Below, one piece after another: positions 6,691 to 13,486 of a stretch of 25,685 nucleotides of DNA (the stretch's first letter is position 1; every line of letters begins with the position of its first letter). The position numbers and the translations under genes are program-made. The notes below the pieces were generated by a model that worked only from the letters and a program-made list of their open reading frames with translations, searched no databases and was not told the origin of the DNA. This stretch comes from an uncultured Lactobacillus sp. (lineage in GTDB: Bacteria; Bacillota; Bacilli; Lactobacillales; Lactobacillaceae): positions 1 through 25,685 of the forward strand of contig CAMLRO010000016.1 in the NCBI GenBank assembly GCA_946482425.1. The letters are read 5' to 3'.

Positions 6691-6780
6691 AAAGTAAGCA
6701 GACACTAGTTGAAAATGATGTGCTCCCCCAAAATTTGTCCTAATTTTAGGATTCACATCATAAACTAGCGCCTGCTTTTT
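6691..6780 (+). terminator. Large nested hairpin terminator after apf
   Basis: Successive arms pair in register: AAGCAG (6696-6701)/CTGCTT (6772-6777), CTAGTT (6705-6710)/AACTAG (6763-6768), ATGATGTG (6715-6722)/CACATCAT (6754-6761). A tip hairpin TCCTAA (6738-6743)/TTAGGA (6746-6751) sits within. A-rich sequence precedes and T-rich sequence follows. At over 80 bases it is far larger than the other terminators here. Confidence 0.85.
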
Positions 6781-6867
6781 TATTTTTAAAAATTTTTAGA
6801 AAGCGTCTTGAAAATATTAAATAGAGTAAATATTACAAACTGTTTCTTAATTGAAAAAATAATTTAA

Positions 6868-6896
6868 TTGGCAATCTCTCATAATAAGTTTAGAAT
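6868..6896 (+). promoter_or_regulatory. Promoter of the SEC10/PgrA-like gene
   Basis: TTGGCA (6868-6873), a spacer of exactly 17 bases, then TAGAAT (6891-6896), 50 bases before the ATG. Confidence 0.7.
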
Positions 6897-6945
6897 TAAA
6901 TTTGTACCATAAAGAGCCAATTTAGAATAACTCTCGAGGAAGAAT

Positions 6946-8004
6946 ATGAAGAAAAGCAAATTTGCTATTGCCGTAGTTAATATTATTTTTTTAATCACAA
7001 TTCCAGGAATAACTATAGGTGAAGCTGAACAAGTAACAGCAGCCACTATCAAGGGCTATGTTAAAGTAAAAAAGAAGAAAAAAGTTCGCCTGTATAAAAT
7101 TTCTGGAAAACATTCTAATTTTTATGCAGAATCTAAGTATAAGTACCCGTATAGTGCCAAGAAAAAAATTGGCAAGAAAAAAAGAACGGCCTATAAAATT
7201 GGCAATAATTCGCATTGGATTTTAGCCAAAGATGTTAAAGTCGTTAAGAAGAATACTAAAAGAGTATATACTCAGGCAAAAATGAAATTGCCTAAAGGTT
7301 ATACTAAAACTGAACTGTTACTAGCTTATCAAGGTAAACCCAGCAAGAATTTTATCAATGCCTCAATGCAAGGGATGAAAACTAATGATTTTAGTCGTCT
7401 CAAAGTGTCGGAAAGTAAAGCTGATGATGTAACTCAGGTTGATTTAAATCAGCTTACGCCGAAACAAATTGGAGATTTAACTGCTTTTTCTCTTCGTCTT
7501 ATTAATGAAGCGAGAAGAGATTTAAATTTAGCTCCCTGGGTTGAAAGTGATGGGACTAGAAAATTAGCAGCCGATATTGCCTTGGAATATACTAAAAACA
7601 ATAAAACAATTAAGGACAGTCATTATGTTCCTGGTATTATTCGCGCTTGTCATGCTAATGGACTTAACCTTGACGATAATTTTGTTGAAGATATGGCCGG
7701 CTTTTATAATATTAGCCCTACAATGTCCATGACGGAATTAAAGAAAAGCGTTTATTTTGGTTTAAAACAAATGATTTTTGGCTACGTTGGCAGCGGTGAA
7801 GAGCAGAGATCTGAGCGAAGTTATTACCAAGAATGGGAACATGCAGGGGACTTGTTTAACATCCAAGGCTCGCTTCATGACGGTGATTATAATTATTATG
7901 GCTTTAGTATTTCGCATAATGATAATATTTGTTCCATGCATTTTATTAGCGTTCCTACGTATGTAGTTAAAAGTAAAAAGTATAATAACGGTTTTCAACC
8001 ATAA
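6946..8004 (+). CDS. Secreted SEC10/PgrA surface-exclusion-domain (CAP-like) protein
   Basis: The 352-aa protein has a signal peptide (MKKSKFAIAVVNIIFLITIP, probable cleavage near TAA-TI at residue 33). A strongly basic module follows (about 34-105; YVKVKKKKKVRLYK, SHWILAKDVKVV) resembling a SLAP/SH3 wall-binding repeat. The C-terminal domain (about 168-335) fits the SEC10/PgrA surface-exclusion family, a branch of the CAP/SCP fold: LTPKQIGDLTAFSLRLINEAR, then HYVPGI, then a Trp/His pair in EWEHAGDLF. PgrA-type proteins were described from enterococcal conjugative plasmids. Here the gene is chromosomal, with no conjugation genes in view, so surface exclusion is not implied. Wall-associated binding or peptidase-like activity is possible. 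The start ATG follows GAGGA. It has its own promoter and terminator. Confidence 0.8.
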   Translation: MKKSKFAIAVVNIIFLITIPGITIGEAEQVTAATIKGYVKVKKKKKVRLYKISGKHSNFYAESKYKYPYSAKKKIGKKKRTAYKIGNNSHWILAKDVKVVKKNTKRVYTQAKMKLPKGYTKTELLLAYQGKPSKNFINASMQGMKTNDFSRLKVSESKADDVTQVDLNQLTPKQIGDLTAFSLRLINEARRDLNLAPWVESDGTRKLAADIALEYTKNNKTIKDSHYVPGIIRACHANGLNLDDNFVEDMAGFYNISPTMSMTELKKSVYFGLKQMIFGYVGSGEEQRSERSYYQEWEHAGDLFNIQGSLHDGDYNYYGFSISHNDNICSMHFISVPTYVVKSKKYNNGFQP

Positions 8005-8034
8005 AAAGCAGCCTATTTGGAAGGCTGCTTTTAT
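8004..8034. terminator. Terminator after the SEC10/PgrA-like gene
   Basis: AAAAGCAGCC (8004-8013) pairs perfectly with GGCTGCTTTT (8023-8032) around a 9-base loop. It begins at the stop codon. Confidence 0.92.
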
Positions 8035-8083
8035 TGTATAATTATTTTTAAAATAAATTTGTGAAAGTACAGAGGAAAATAAA

Positions 8084-8599
8084 ATGTTAATTTATATTCG
8101 TTTGGCTGAAAAAGAAGATTTGGACCAAATTATGAAAATCATTGAAGAAGCAAAAAAATTGCTGAAAAAAGACGGTAATCCTCAATGGCAAAATGGCTCT
8201 CCTAACCGCAAAATGCTTGCAGAAGATATATCTTTAAAACGTGCATACTGTCTTGTTGCTAATAAAGAAATTGCCGGTGTTGCCGTTTTACTAACTACAC
8301 CTGATCCTAATTATGCTGAAATAGATGGGACTTGGAAAAATAATGATGAACAATATGCCACTATTCATAGAATAGCAATTAGTACAAAATTTCGCGGACA
8401 GCACCTGAGCCAATTTATGATGTCAAACTTAATATCGCGTGGGTTGATGCTGGGCATTCATAATTTCCGTATTGATACACATGTGGTTAATAAGCGCATG
8501 CAAGGTTTGATTAAAAGTTTAGGATTTGAATATCGGGGTGTTGTTCAGGTTGATCAAACTGAAAATGGCGCTAGAAACGCATATGAGCTAAATTTATAG
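8084..8599 (+). CDS. GNAT-family N-acetyltransferase
   Basis: The 171-aa protein has the usual length and layout of a GNAT acyl-CoA-dependent acetyltransferase. The N-terminal strand and helix IRLAEKEDLDQIMKIIEEA is followed by a central strand AYCLVANKEIAGVAVL. Motif A, HRIAISTKFRGQHLSQFMM (about 103-121), holds the R/Q-x-x-G-like acetyl-CoA loop. The end pattern is IDTHVVNKRMQGLIKSLGFEYRGVV. The substrate cannot be predicted. The ATG follows AGAGGAAAA. A TATAAT at 8037-8042 just after the previous terminator is a plausible -10 with a poor -35. The gene stands alone before tRNA-Gln. Confidence 0.85.
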   Translation: MLIYIRLAEKEDLDQIMKIIEEAKKLLKKDGNPQWQNGSPNRKMLAEDISLKRAYCLVANKEIAGVAVLLTTPDPNYAEIDGTWKNNDEQYATIHRIAISTKFRGQHLSQFMMSNLISRGLMLGIHNFRIDTHVVNKRMQGLIKSLGFEYRGVVQVDQTENGARNAYELNL

Positions 8600-8620
8600 C
8601 AAGAAAAAAGCTGTTTTCTC

Positions 8621-8649
8621 TTGACTTGCAGGACACAATTTCCTATACT
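8621..8649 (+). promoter_or_regulatory. Strong promoter of the first tRNA-Gln gene
   Basis: TTGACT (8621-8626), 17 bases, TATACT (8644-8649), 40 bases upstream of the tRNA. The near-consensus hexamers suit a stable RNA. Confidence 0.85.
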
Positions 8650-8688
8650 ATTAAATGTTGAGCATACAAGTAAAAGCTCAGATGGTAT

Positions 8689-8760
8689 TGGGTTATAGCC
8701 AAGCGGTAAGGCACTAGTTTTTGGTACTAGTATGCGCTGGTTCGAATCCAGCTAACCCAA
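8689..8760 (+). tRNA. tRNA-Gln (UUG), first copy
   Basis: The 72-base cloverleaf is complete. The acceptor TGGGTTA pairs TAACCCA, the D stem is GCC/GGC, the anticodon stem CTAGT/ACTAG holds loop TTTTGGT with anticodon TTG, and the T arm is GCTGG-TTCGAAT-CCAGC. The discriminator is A and CCA is not encoded. It is base-for-base identical to the copy at 11162-11233. Confidence 0.96.
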
Positions 8761-8786
8761 TTGTTCTTACGAACACCCAACCCGAA

Positions 8787-8824
8787 AAGAGACAGTTCTG
8801 TAATATGAGCTGTTTCTTTTTTTG
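8787..8824 (+). terminator. Terminator after the first tRNA-Gln
   Basis: AAGAGACAG (8787-8795) pairs with CTGTTTCTT (8810-8818, one G-U) around a 14-base loop, and continues into a T run. Confidence 0.8.
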
Positions 8825-8921
8825 CAGTAAAATTATACAAAAAATATTTTTGTTTTTTTGGTATTTTACTATTTAAAAATTAGGGAAAAGGGTTTATTAT
8901 ATCCTCTATGTTTGGTTTGTA

Positions 8922-9665
8922 ATGTTTTCTTTTTTTATGAGGTTTAACCAACACAAAAATATGAATAGTGGCAAAAATAAAACAATAGTATTTGGTCATA
9001 GAGGATATCCCGTCAAGTTTGCAGAAAACTCAATGGAGGGCTTCCGCAATGCCGTGCAAAATGGGGCAGAGGGGATTGAATTTGACGTCCATTTAACTAA
9101 AGACGGCATACCAGTAGTAATGCACGATGAAAAAGTTGACCGAACAACTGATGGCACTGGATATATTAAAGATTTTACTCTTAGCAAACTAAGGCAGCTG
9201 CACTTGTCAAATGGTGAGCCGGTTCCAACACTGCAAGAATTATTTGCGCTACTGGAAAATAGAAATATTCAGATAAATTTGGAATTTAAAACTGGGGTAA
9301 TTCATTATCGAGGTATCGAAAATACTGTGTTAAGCTTGGCGCAGCTTTATCACTTCGTTCATCCCATTATTTACTCATCTTTTGATTATGTTACCCTAAA
9401 GAACTGTCAGGAAATTGATCCTAGCCAGATCTATTGTTACCTGACTGATGAAGAAGTAGTTAATTCAGCTAAATTGGTTAAAGATAACCACTTTGCTGGC
9501 ATTCACCCAGGCAAATTATTGCCAGGAGAGGAAGCAGTTACAGAGCGTATTTGGACAGTTGATGACCCGCAAATTGCTAAACAATATTTTCAAAAACATG
9601 TTGCAGGCATTTTTACTAATAACTATCCCCTGATGATTAAGCTGCGTGATCAAATTCAAGGGTAG
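8922..9665 (+). CDS. Glycerophosphodiester phosphodiesterase (GDPD family)
   Basis: The cytoplasmic-type GDPD hydrolyses glycerophosphodiesters, such as deacylated phospholipid or lipoteichoic/teichoic-acid fragments, to sn-glycerol 3-phosphate and an alcohol. Catalytic and metal residues are visible: FGHRGYP (His26), ENSMEGF, GIEFDVHLTKDG (Glu53, Asp55), VVMHDEKVDRTTDG (His68), LEFKTG, and the closing GIFTNNYP. It has no signal peptide and no membrane domain. The N terminus is uncertain. ATGs at 8922, 8937 and 8961 are all in frame and none has a ribosome site at normal distance. A GAGG lies 18 bases before 8961, which would give a 234-aa protein closer to the family start. A TTTAAA-N17-TATTAT promoter (8872-8900) would place the 5' end near 8907. 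Confidence 0.88.
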   Translation: MFSFFMRFNQHKNMNSGKNKTIVFGHRGYPVKFAENSMEGFRNAVQNGAEGIEFDVHLTKDGIPVVMHDEKVDRTTDGTGYIKDFTLSKLRQLHLSNGEPVPTLQELFALLENRNIQINLEFKTGVIHYRGIENTVLSLAQLYHFVHPIIYSSFDYVTLKNCQEIDPSQIYCYLTDEEVVNSAKLVKDNHFAGIHPGKLLPGEEAVTERIWTVDDPQIAKQYFQKHVAGIFTNNYPLMIKLRDQIQG

Positions 9666-9694
9666 GCTGCCTTAAATTAAAATTATCAATATTG

Positions 9695-9730
9695 AAACAC
9701 CTTTAACTGATATAGTACAAAGGTGTTTTT
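9695..9730. terminator. Terminator after the GDPD gene
   Basis: AAACACCTTT (9695-9704) pairs perfectly with AAAGGTGTTT (9719-9728) around a 14-base loop, followed by T's. Confidence 0.88.
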
Positions 9731-9827
9731 ATATATGAAATTAATTAATAATTAGAAAAATATTGTAGAAAAATAATTTTATTAAAGGTATAATCTATAT
9801 AATTGAAAAGAAAGTTTGGTGAAAAAT

Positions 9828-11009
9828 ATGGTAGATTTAATTAAATATGTACGAAAAGGGCTAGCTGATGCCCCCTCTAATCCGATTTTGAAATTTTCAG
9901 ATTATGCCGGCAAAATTCCCGATGTCGTTAAGTTTACTTTAGGTGAGCCGGATTTTAATACACCGGATCATATTAAAGAGGCAGCAAAAAGAGGAGTTGA
10001 TGAAAACCACTCTCATTATGCACCTTCAAACGGGACTATCGGATTGCGCAAGGCAGCCAGTGAGTTTTTAAGTAAAAAATATGGTCAAAATTATGATCCA
10101 GAAACTGAGGTTTTGGTTACCAATGGTGTAACTGAATCCATTTTTGATTCAGTGTTGGCTACTTTGAATCCTGGAGACATTATGGTTGTGCCAACTCCTT
10201 TATTTCCACTTTATATGACTGACGAGGGCGTTATTAATGAAGGCGTTGAAATCGTAAAAGTAAATACAGCAGACGACGGTTTTAAGCTGACACCTGAAAA
10301 ATTGCAAAAGGTAATTGACAAGTACGGGGACCGGGTACGGATGTTGGTTATGAATTATCCTACCAATCCAACTGGGGTAATGTATAGTCAAGAAGAATTG
10401 GATGCTTTGGCGGATGTTATTCGTGATAAGCCAATTTTTGCACTATGTGATGAAATTTATAGCGAATTGAACTATGATCAACCACATGCCTCAATGGAAA
10501 AATCATTGCATGACCAAGTTATTTTAATGAACGGCGTTTCCAAGTCATGGGCCATGACCGGTTACCGAATTGGTATTGTTTGTGCGCCTAAAAATATTTT
10601 GCAACAAATTGCAAAAGTTCACCAAGCAATAGTTACTACTGAGCCAACACCTATGCAAGATGCAGCCGAAGAAGCCTTTAAAAACGGTATGGATGATGCA
10701 TTACCAATGAAAAAAGAATTTCAAAAGCGGCGCGATGCTTTGTATTCCGGCCTAACCAAAATAGGTTTTGAGTGTGCTAAACCCCAAGGCGCATTCTACA
10801 TTTTTGCTAAAATACCTGATGGTTTTGAACAAGATGATAATAAATTTATTTATGAATTGGTTGACAAGGCAAGAGTTGCTGTGACAGCAGGTTCTAGTTT
10901 TAGTGAAGGCGGAGAAGGCTATATCAGATTTTCTTACGCTGTTTCAATGGATCAAATTGAAGAGGGGCTAAAGCGCCTAGAAAAATTTGTAAAAGAGGAT
11001 AAGAAGTAA
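9828..11009 (+). CDS. Class I/II PLP-dependent aminotransferase (aromatic / AraT-PatA type)
   Basis: This 393-aa fold-type I aminotransferase moves an amino group between an amino acid and a 2-oxo acid using PLP. Hallmarks are FTLGEPDFNTPDHI near the N terminus, NGVTESIF, PLFPLY, NYPTNPTGVMYS (cofactor/substrate Asn), ALCDEIYSEL, the PLP lysine Lys239 in GVSKSWAMTGYRIG, and the C-terminal YIRFSYAVS holding the substrate-carboxylate arginine. The ATG at 9828 is preferred because TTGGTGA, 5 bases upstream, serves as ribosome site. The in-frame TTG at 9816 lies inside that site. A TATAAT at 9789-9794 is a likely -10. The family includes aromatic (AraT) and diaminopimelate-pathway (PatA) enzymes, and sequence alone does not settle which. 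Confidence 0.9.
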   Translation: MVDLIKYVRKGLADAPSNPILKFSDYAGKIPDVVKFTLGEPDFNTPDHIKEAAKRGVDENHSHYAPSNGTIGLRKAASEFLSKKYGQNYDPETEVLVTNGVTESIFDSVLATLNPGDIMVVPTPLFPLYMTDEGVINEGVEIVKVNTADDGFKLTPEKLQKVIDKYGDRVRMLVMNYPTNPTGVMYSQEELDALADVIRDKPIFALCDEIYSELNYDQPHASMEKSLHDQVILMNGVSKSWAMTGYRIGIVCAPKNILQQIAKVHQAIVTTEPTPMQDAAEEAFKNGMDDALPMKKEFQKRRDALYSGLTKIGFECAKPQGAFYIFAKIPDGFEQDDNKFIYELVDKARVAVTAGSSFSEGGEGYIRFSYAVSMDQIEEGLKRLEKFVKEDKK

Positions 11010-11053
11010 TTTTTAAGCAAATTTTGCTTGCAATCACGTACGTTTTTCGGTAT

Positions 11054-11059
11054 TATAAT
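11054..11059 (+). promoter_or_regulatory. -10 box of the tRNA-Tyr/tRNA-Gln unit
   Basis: TATAAT lies 13 bases before tRNA-Tyr. The best -35 candidates (TTGCAA at 11028-11033) are at non-ideal spacing. Confidence 0.5.
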
Positions 11060-11072
11060 TAACGTGCGTGAC

Positions 11073-11154
11073 GGAGGAGTAGCGAAGTGGCTAAACGCGG
11101 CGGTCTGTAAAACCGCTCTCTCTGAGTTCGGCGGTTCGAATCCACCCTCCTCCA
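11073..11154 (+). tRNA. tRNA-Tyr (GUA)
   Basis: This 82-base tRNA has the long variable arm expected for Tyr. The acceptor GGAGGAG pairs with CTCCTCC, which gives the seven pairs with a G-T/G-C mix. The D stem is GCG/CGC, the anticodon stem GCGGT/ACCGC holds loop CTGTAAA (anticodon GTA), and the variable arm carries CTC...GAG. The T arm GGCGG-TTCGAAT-CCACC has a C-A mismatch at its middle pair. The discriminator is A and CCA is not encoded. The next tRNA starts 7 bases later, so the two are probably one transcript. Confidence 0.95.
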
Positions 11155-11161
11155 TTATCAT

Positions 11162-11233
11162 TGGGTTATAGCCAAGCGGTAAGGCACTAGTTTTTGGTAC
11201 TAGTATGCGCTGGTTCGAATCCAGCTAACCCAA
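11162..11233 (+). tRNA. tRNA-Gln (UUG), second identical copy
   Basis: Identical over all 72 bases to 8689-8760, anticodon TTG. It follows tRNA-Tyr by 7 bases and shares its terminator. Confidence 0.96.
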
Positions 11234-11235
11234 TA

Positions 11236-11265
11236 AAAAAGACGACTCGTTAGAGTCGTCTTTTT
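11236..11265. terminator. Bidirectional terminator between tRNA-Gln and the BspA-like gene
   Basis: GACGACTC (11241-11248), loop GTTA, GAGTCGTC (11253-11260), flanked by an A run and TTTTT. It serves the tRNA unit and the convergent surface-protein gene, whose stop lies 9 bases beyond. Confidence 0.93.
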
Positions 11266-11273
11266 GCGTCAGC

Positions 11274-13013
11274 TTAAGCTATGTTATTGACCTTAATGTA
11301 CTTATTTTTAGCGATTATATTATATATCTTATTTTTTATTTTAACAGGAGTACCGTAGACTTGAATTGACTTGCCCTTTTTTAAAAAAAGCTTGCGGACT
11401 CTCTTACCCTTTTTATTATAAACGTATGAATTATGTACAATCTTTTTCTTGTTACCTTCAATGTCAGTAACATTAGCAAAAATATCTTGACCGAGTTTAT
11501 AAAACTTTTGATTATTAATCGTCTCTACACCATAAGTTTCAATAGTCAAACCTGGTTTAAGTATAAAACCTTTAATAGGGCTACCATTTTGATCGTAAAC
11601 TTGAATTGAACATAGAACTTTACGAGCTAATTTAACAGTATCACTATCTTCTGCCTGGGCAGTTATTGCATTAGATTTAATAGTTGAATCTTTTGCAGGT
11701 TCTTGAATCTTTGAACTTTCGGTTGGAACTGAACTTGTGAAGCCACTTGTTTTGTTATCATAATTGGGATTATTAATTTTATTTGCTGGGATGTGTATGT
11801 TATTAACGGAACTATCTAAGTCAATCGAACCAACAGGCCAAGTAATTGGCTGGCTGACATATGTTTCTGCTGGGCAATCTTGGTCTTCCTTGTCATATAA
11901 TTTAGCTAAATCTGTGACGTAAAGAGTTTTTCCAGCAGGTTTGGCAGCACTACCATTGCCTATTGCAATAACTTTAGGCATTTTAAAATTGACAAATGCT
12001 GCTGGTTTTAAGCGATGTTTACCTAAACTAAGTACAAAGCCGTCGGAATTACTTCCTAAACCATCAAACATGTTAGTCATTTCAAATATGTTTCCTGTAT
12101 CCCAGTGGCTTAAGTTTAACTGCTTCAAATTAGGGTCTCTAAACATATTACTCATGTTAGTAACATTGTAAGTTTGCCAGCTGGCAATATCTGGTAATTC
12201 CGTAGCCGCGATGCCATTAAACATATAACTCATGTTCTTAACGTTACCGGTTTTCCAGTTGGCTAAGTTTAAAGTGGTTAAAGCTGCGTCACCTTCAAAC
12301 ATGTGACTAAAGTCAAAAACACTATCTGTTCTGAAATTCTTTAAATTAATTCTGGCCAATTTAGTGTCGTTTTTAAACATACTATTCATGTCCCTGTTTG
12401 AAATAGTGTCCCAAGAAGTCAGGTCAAGTTCTTCTAAACTTTTGTCGTTTTCAAACAAGTTACTTAAATCACTGGCCTCACTAGCATCGACATTATTGAG
12501 ATCTTTAAACCCAACTAAATTTGGTAAGTCAGCAAATTTACTACTTGAATTATGTGCTAGTTGAACTTTCAGCTTACTGCCATAGTCGGCAGTTGCAATC
12601 TGAAACGCAATATACTGAATATCATTTGGACTGATACCTTTTCCTTGATCATTTTGTTGGCTTTTTACCAACTGACTGATTGGTGTAGAGGATAGTGCTC
12701 CCCCCGTAATTGTAAGTGTTTTGTTCTCCTCATCAAAGGACCATTCACATTTGTTATCTGTGCCATGAATAGTATTACTATTTTGTGAATTTATATTGTT
12801 GTTATTTTTTGAGACTGAACTTTTTGTAGTAGCAGAATTTTTTATTAAAATAGACATTGAATCAGCTTGAACATCAATAGCTTTGCTGCAGGTTCCTAAT
12901 GCAGTTACTATTAACGTCGTTGTGAGTAGACTATAAGAAAAAAATCTAATATTGTTATTTTTATAATGAAAACAGTAGTTATTTTTTCGCTTTCTAACAT
13001 TTTTATTTAGCAT
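11274..13013 (-). CDS. BspA-like (DUF285) repeat surface protein with C-terminal SLAP-like domain
   Basis: This is a 579-aa exported protein. A long basic N terminus and hydrophobic stretch (about 25-42) form a signal peptide with probable cleavage after VQA at residue 50, followed by an Asn/Ser-rich segment. Residues about 165-318 hold six BspA/DUF285 repeats of 22-27 residues. The pattern is LxxLdLxxWdTxxVxxMxxMF (for example ELDLTSWDT, LNLANWKTGNVKNMSYMF, LNLSHWDTGNIFEMTNMF). Residues about 465-579 hold two basic SLAP-like units (SIQVYDQNGSPIKGF and NSYVYNKKGKRVRKLFLKKG) for non-covalent wall attachment. No LPXTG is present. BspA-type repeats often mediate binding to host proteins or other bacteria, and that role here is inferred. 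The ATG follows AAGGGG, and a near-consensus promoter lies upstream. Confidence 0.85.
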   Translation of the reverse strand: MLNKNVRKRKNNYCFHYKNNNIRFFSYSLLTTTLIVTALGTCSKAIDVQADSMSILIKNSATTKSSVSKNNNNINSQNSNTIHGTDNKCEWSFDEENKTLTITGGALSSTPISQLVKSQQNDQGKGISPNDIQYIAFQIATADYGSKLKVQLAHNSSSKFADLPNLVGFKDLNNVDASEASDLSNLFENDKSLEELDLTSWDTISNRDMNSMFKNDTKLARINLKNFRTDSVFDFSHMFEGDAALTTLNLANWKTGNVKNMSYMFNGIAATELPDIASWQTYNVTNMSNMFRDPNLKQLNLSHWDTGNIFEMTNMFDGLGSNSDGFVLSLGKHRLKPAAFVNFKMPKVIAIGNGSAAKPAGKTLYVTDLAKLYDKEDQDCPAETYVSQPITWPVGSIDLDSSVNNIHIPANKINNPNYDNKTSGFTSSVPTESSKIQEPAKDSTIKSNAITAQAEDSDTVKLARKVLCSIQVYDQNGSPIKGFILKPGLTIETYGVETINNQKFYKLGQDIFANVTDIEGNKKKIVHNSYVYNKKGKRVRKLFLKKGKSIQVYGTPVKIKNKIYNIIAKNKYIKVNNIA

Positions 13014-13058
13014 AACAAAAACCCCTTGCGTAATTTATACATTTACCTTTAGCTTAGG

Positions 13059-13087
13059 GTTATACAGTATTTATTTTTGGCAGTCAA
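13059..13087 (-). promoter_or_regulatory. Promoter of the BspA-like gene
   Basis: On the minus strand TTGACT (13087-13082), 17 bases, TATAAC (13064-13059), giving a leader of about 40 bases. Confidence 0.75.
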
Positions 13088-13440
13088 CATTTTTAGCTGA
13101 CCAATATTTACTTTATGTTATCTAAAATAGGTAAAAAGTTTACTACGATGTGCGACAAATTAATAGTTGCTAATTTATAAAAAATTAAAAAACGTTATTT
13201 ATAAAAACGTATATATTTGGTATAAATAAATATTAATAAAATAATTTAATAAATATAAAAATGTGTATGAATATAATTAAGATGTAAACATTGAAAATTT
13301 TTAGCTGAATTAGTTTGTGATTTTTAAATTTTTTAATAATAATTGTTATTTAAAATGAGCTTTAGTTTTTTGTATAATTTATGCTAAATTTCTTTGAATG
13401 AAGTAAATTCAGTTGCTTAAATTTGCCTATTTTTGGTTTA
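13088..13440. other. Very AT-rich divergent intergenic region
   Basis: No gene or RNA is recognised. The stretch 13201-13260 contains only 4 G or C bases in 60, well below the flanking genes, and runs of A and T recur through to about 13380. It separates the BspA-like promoter from the beta-helix gene. A TTGCCT-N19-TACAAT (13423-13453) near its right edge is a weak promoter candidate for the latter. Confidence 0.6.
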
Positions 13441-13486
13441 TTAATAGTACAATAAAGAAGCTAACTTTGATTAAGAAGGGAAATAT

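Noticed and set aside
10952..11161. Minus-strand 69-codon frame with GGFEPPNSERAVLQTAAFSH
   Set aside because: It is the antisense translation of tRNA-Tyr and the end of the aminotransferase gene, a well-known spurious annotation.
11941..12564. Two plus-strand frames antisense to the BspA-like gene
   Set aside because: They arise from the repeated coding pattern of the real gene and have no start signals.
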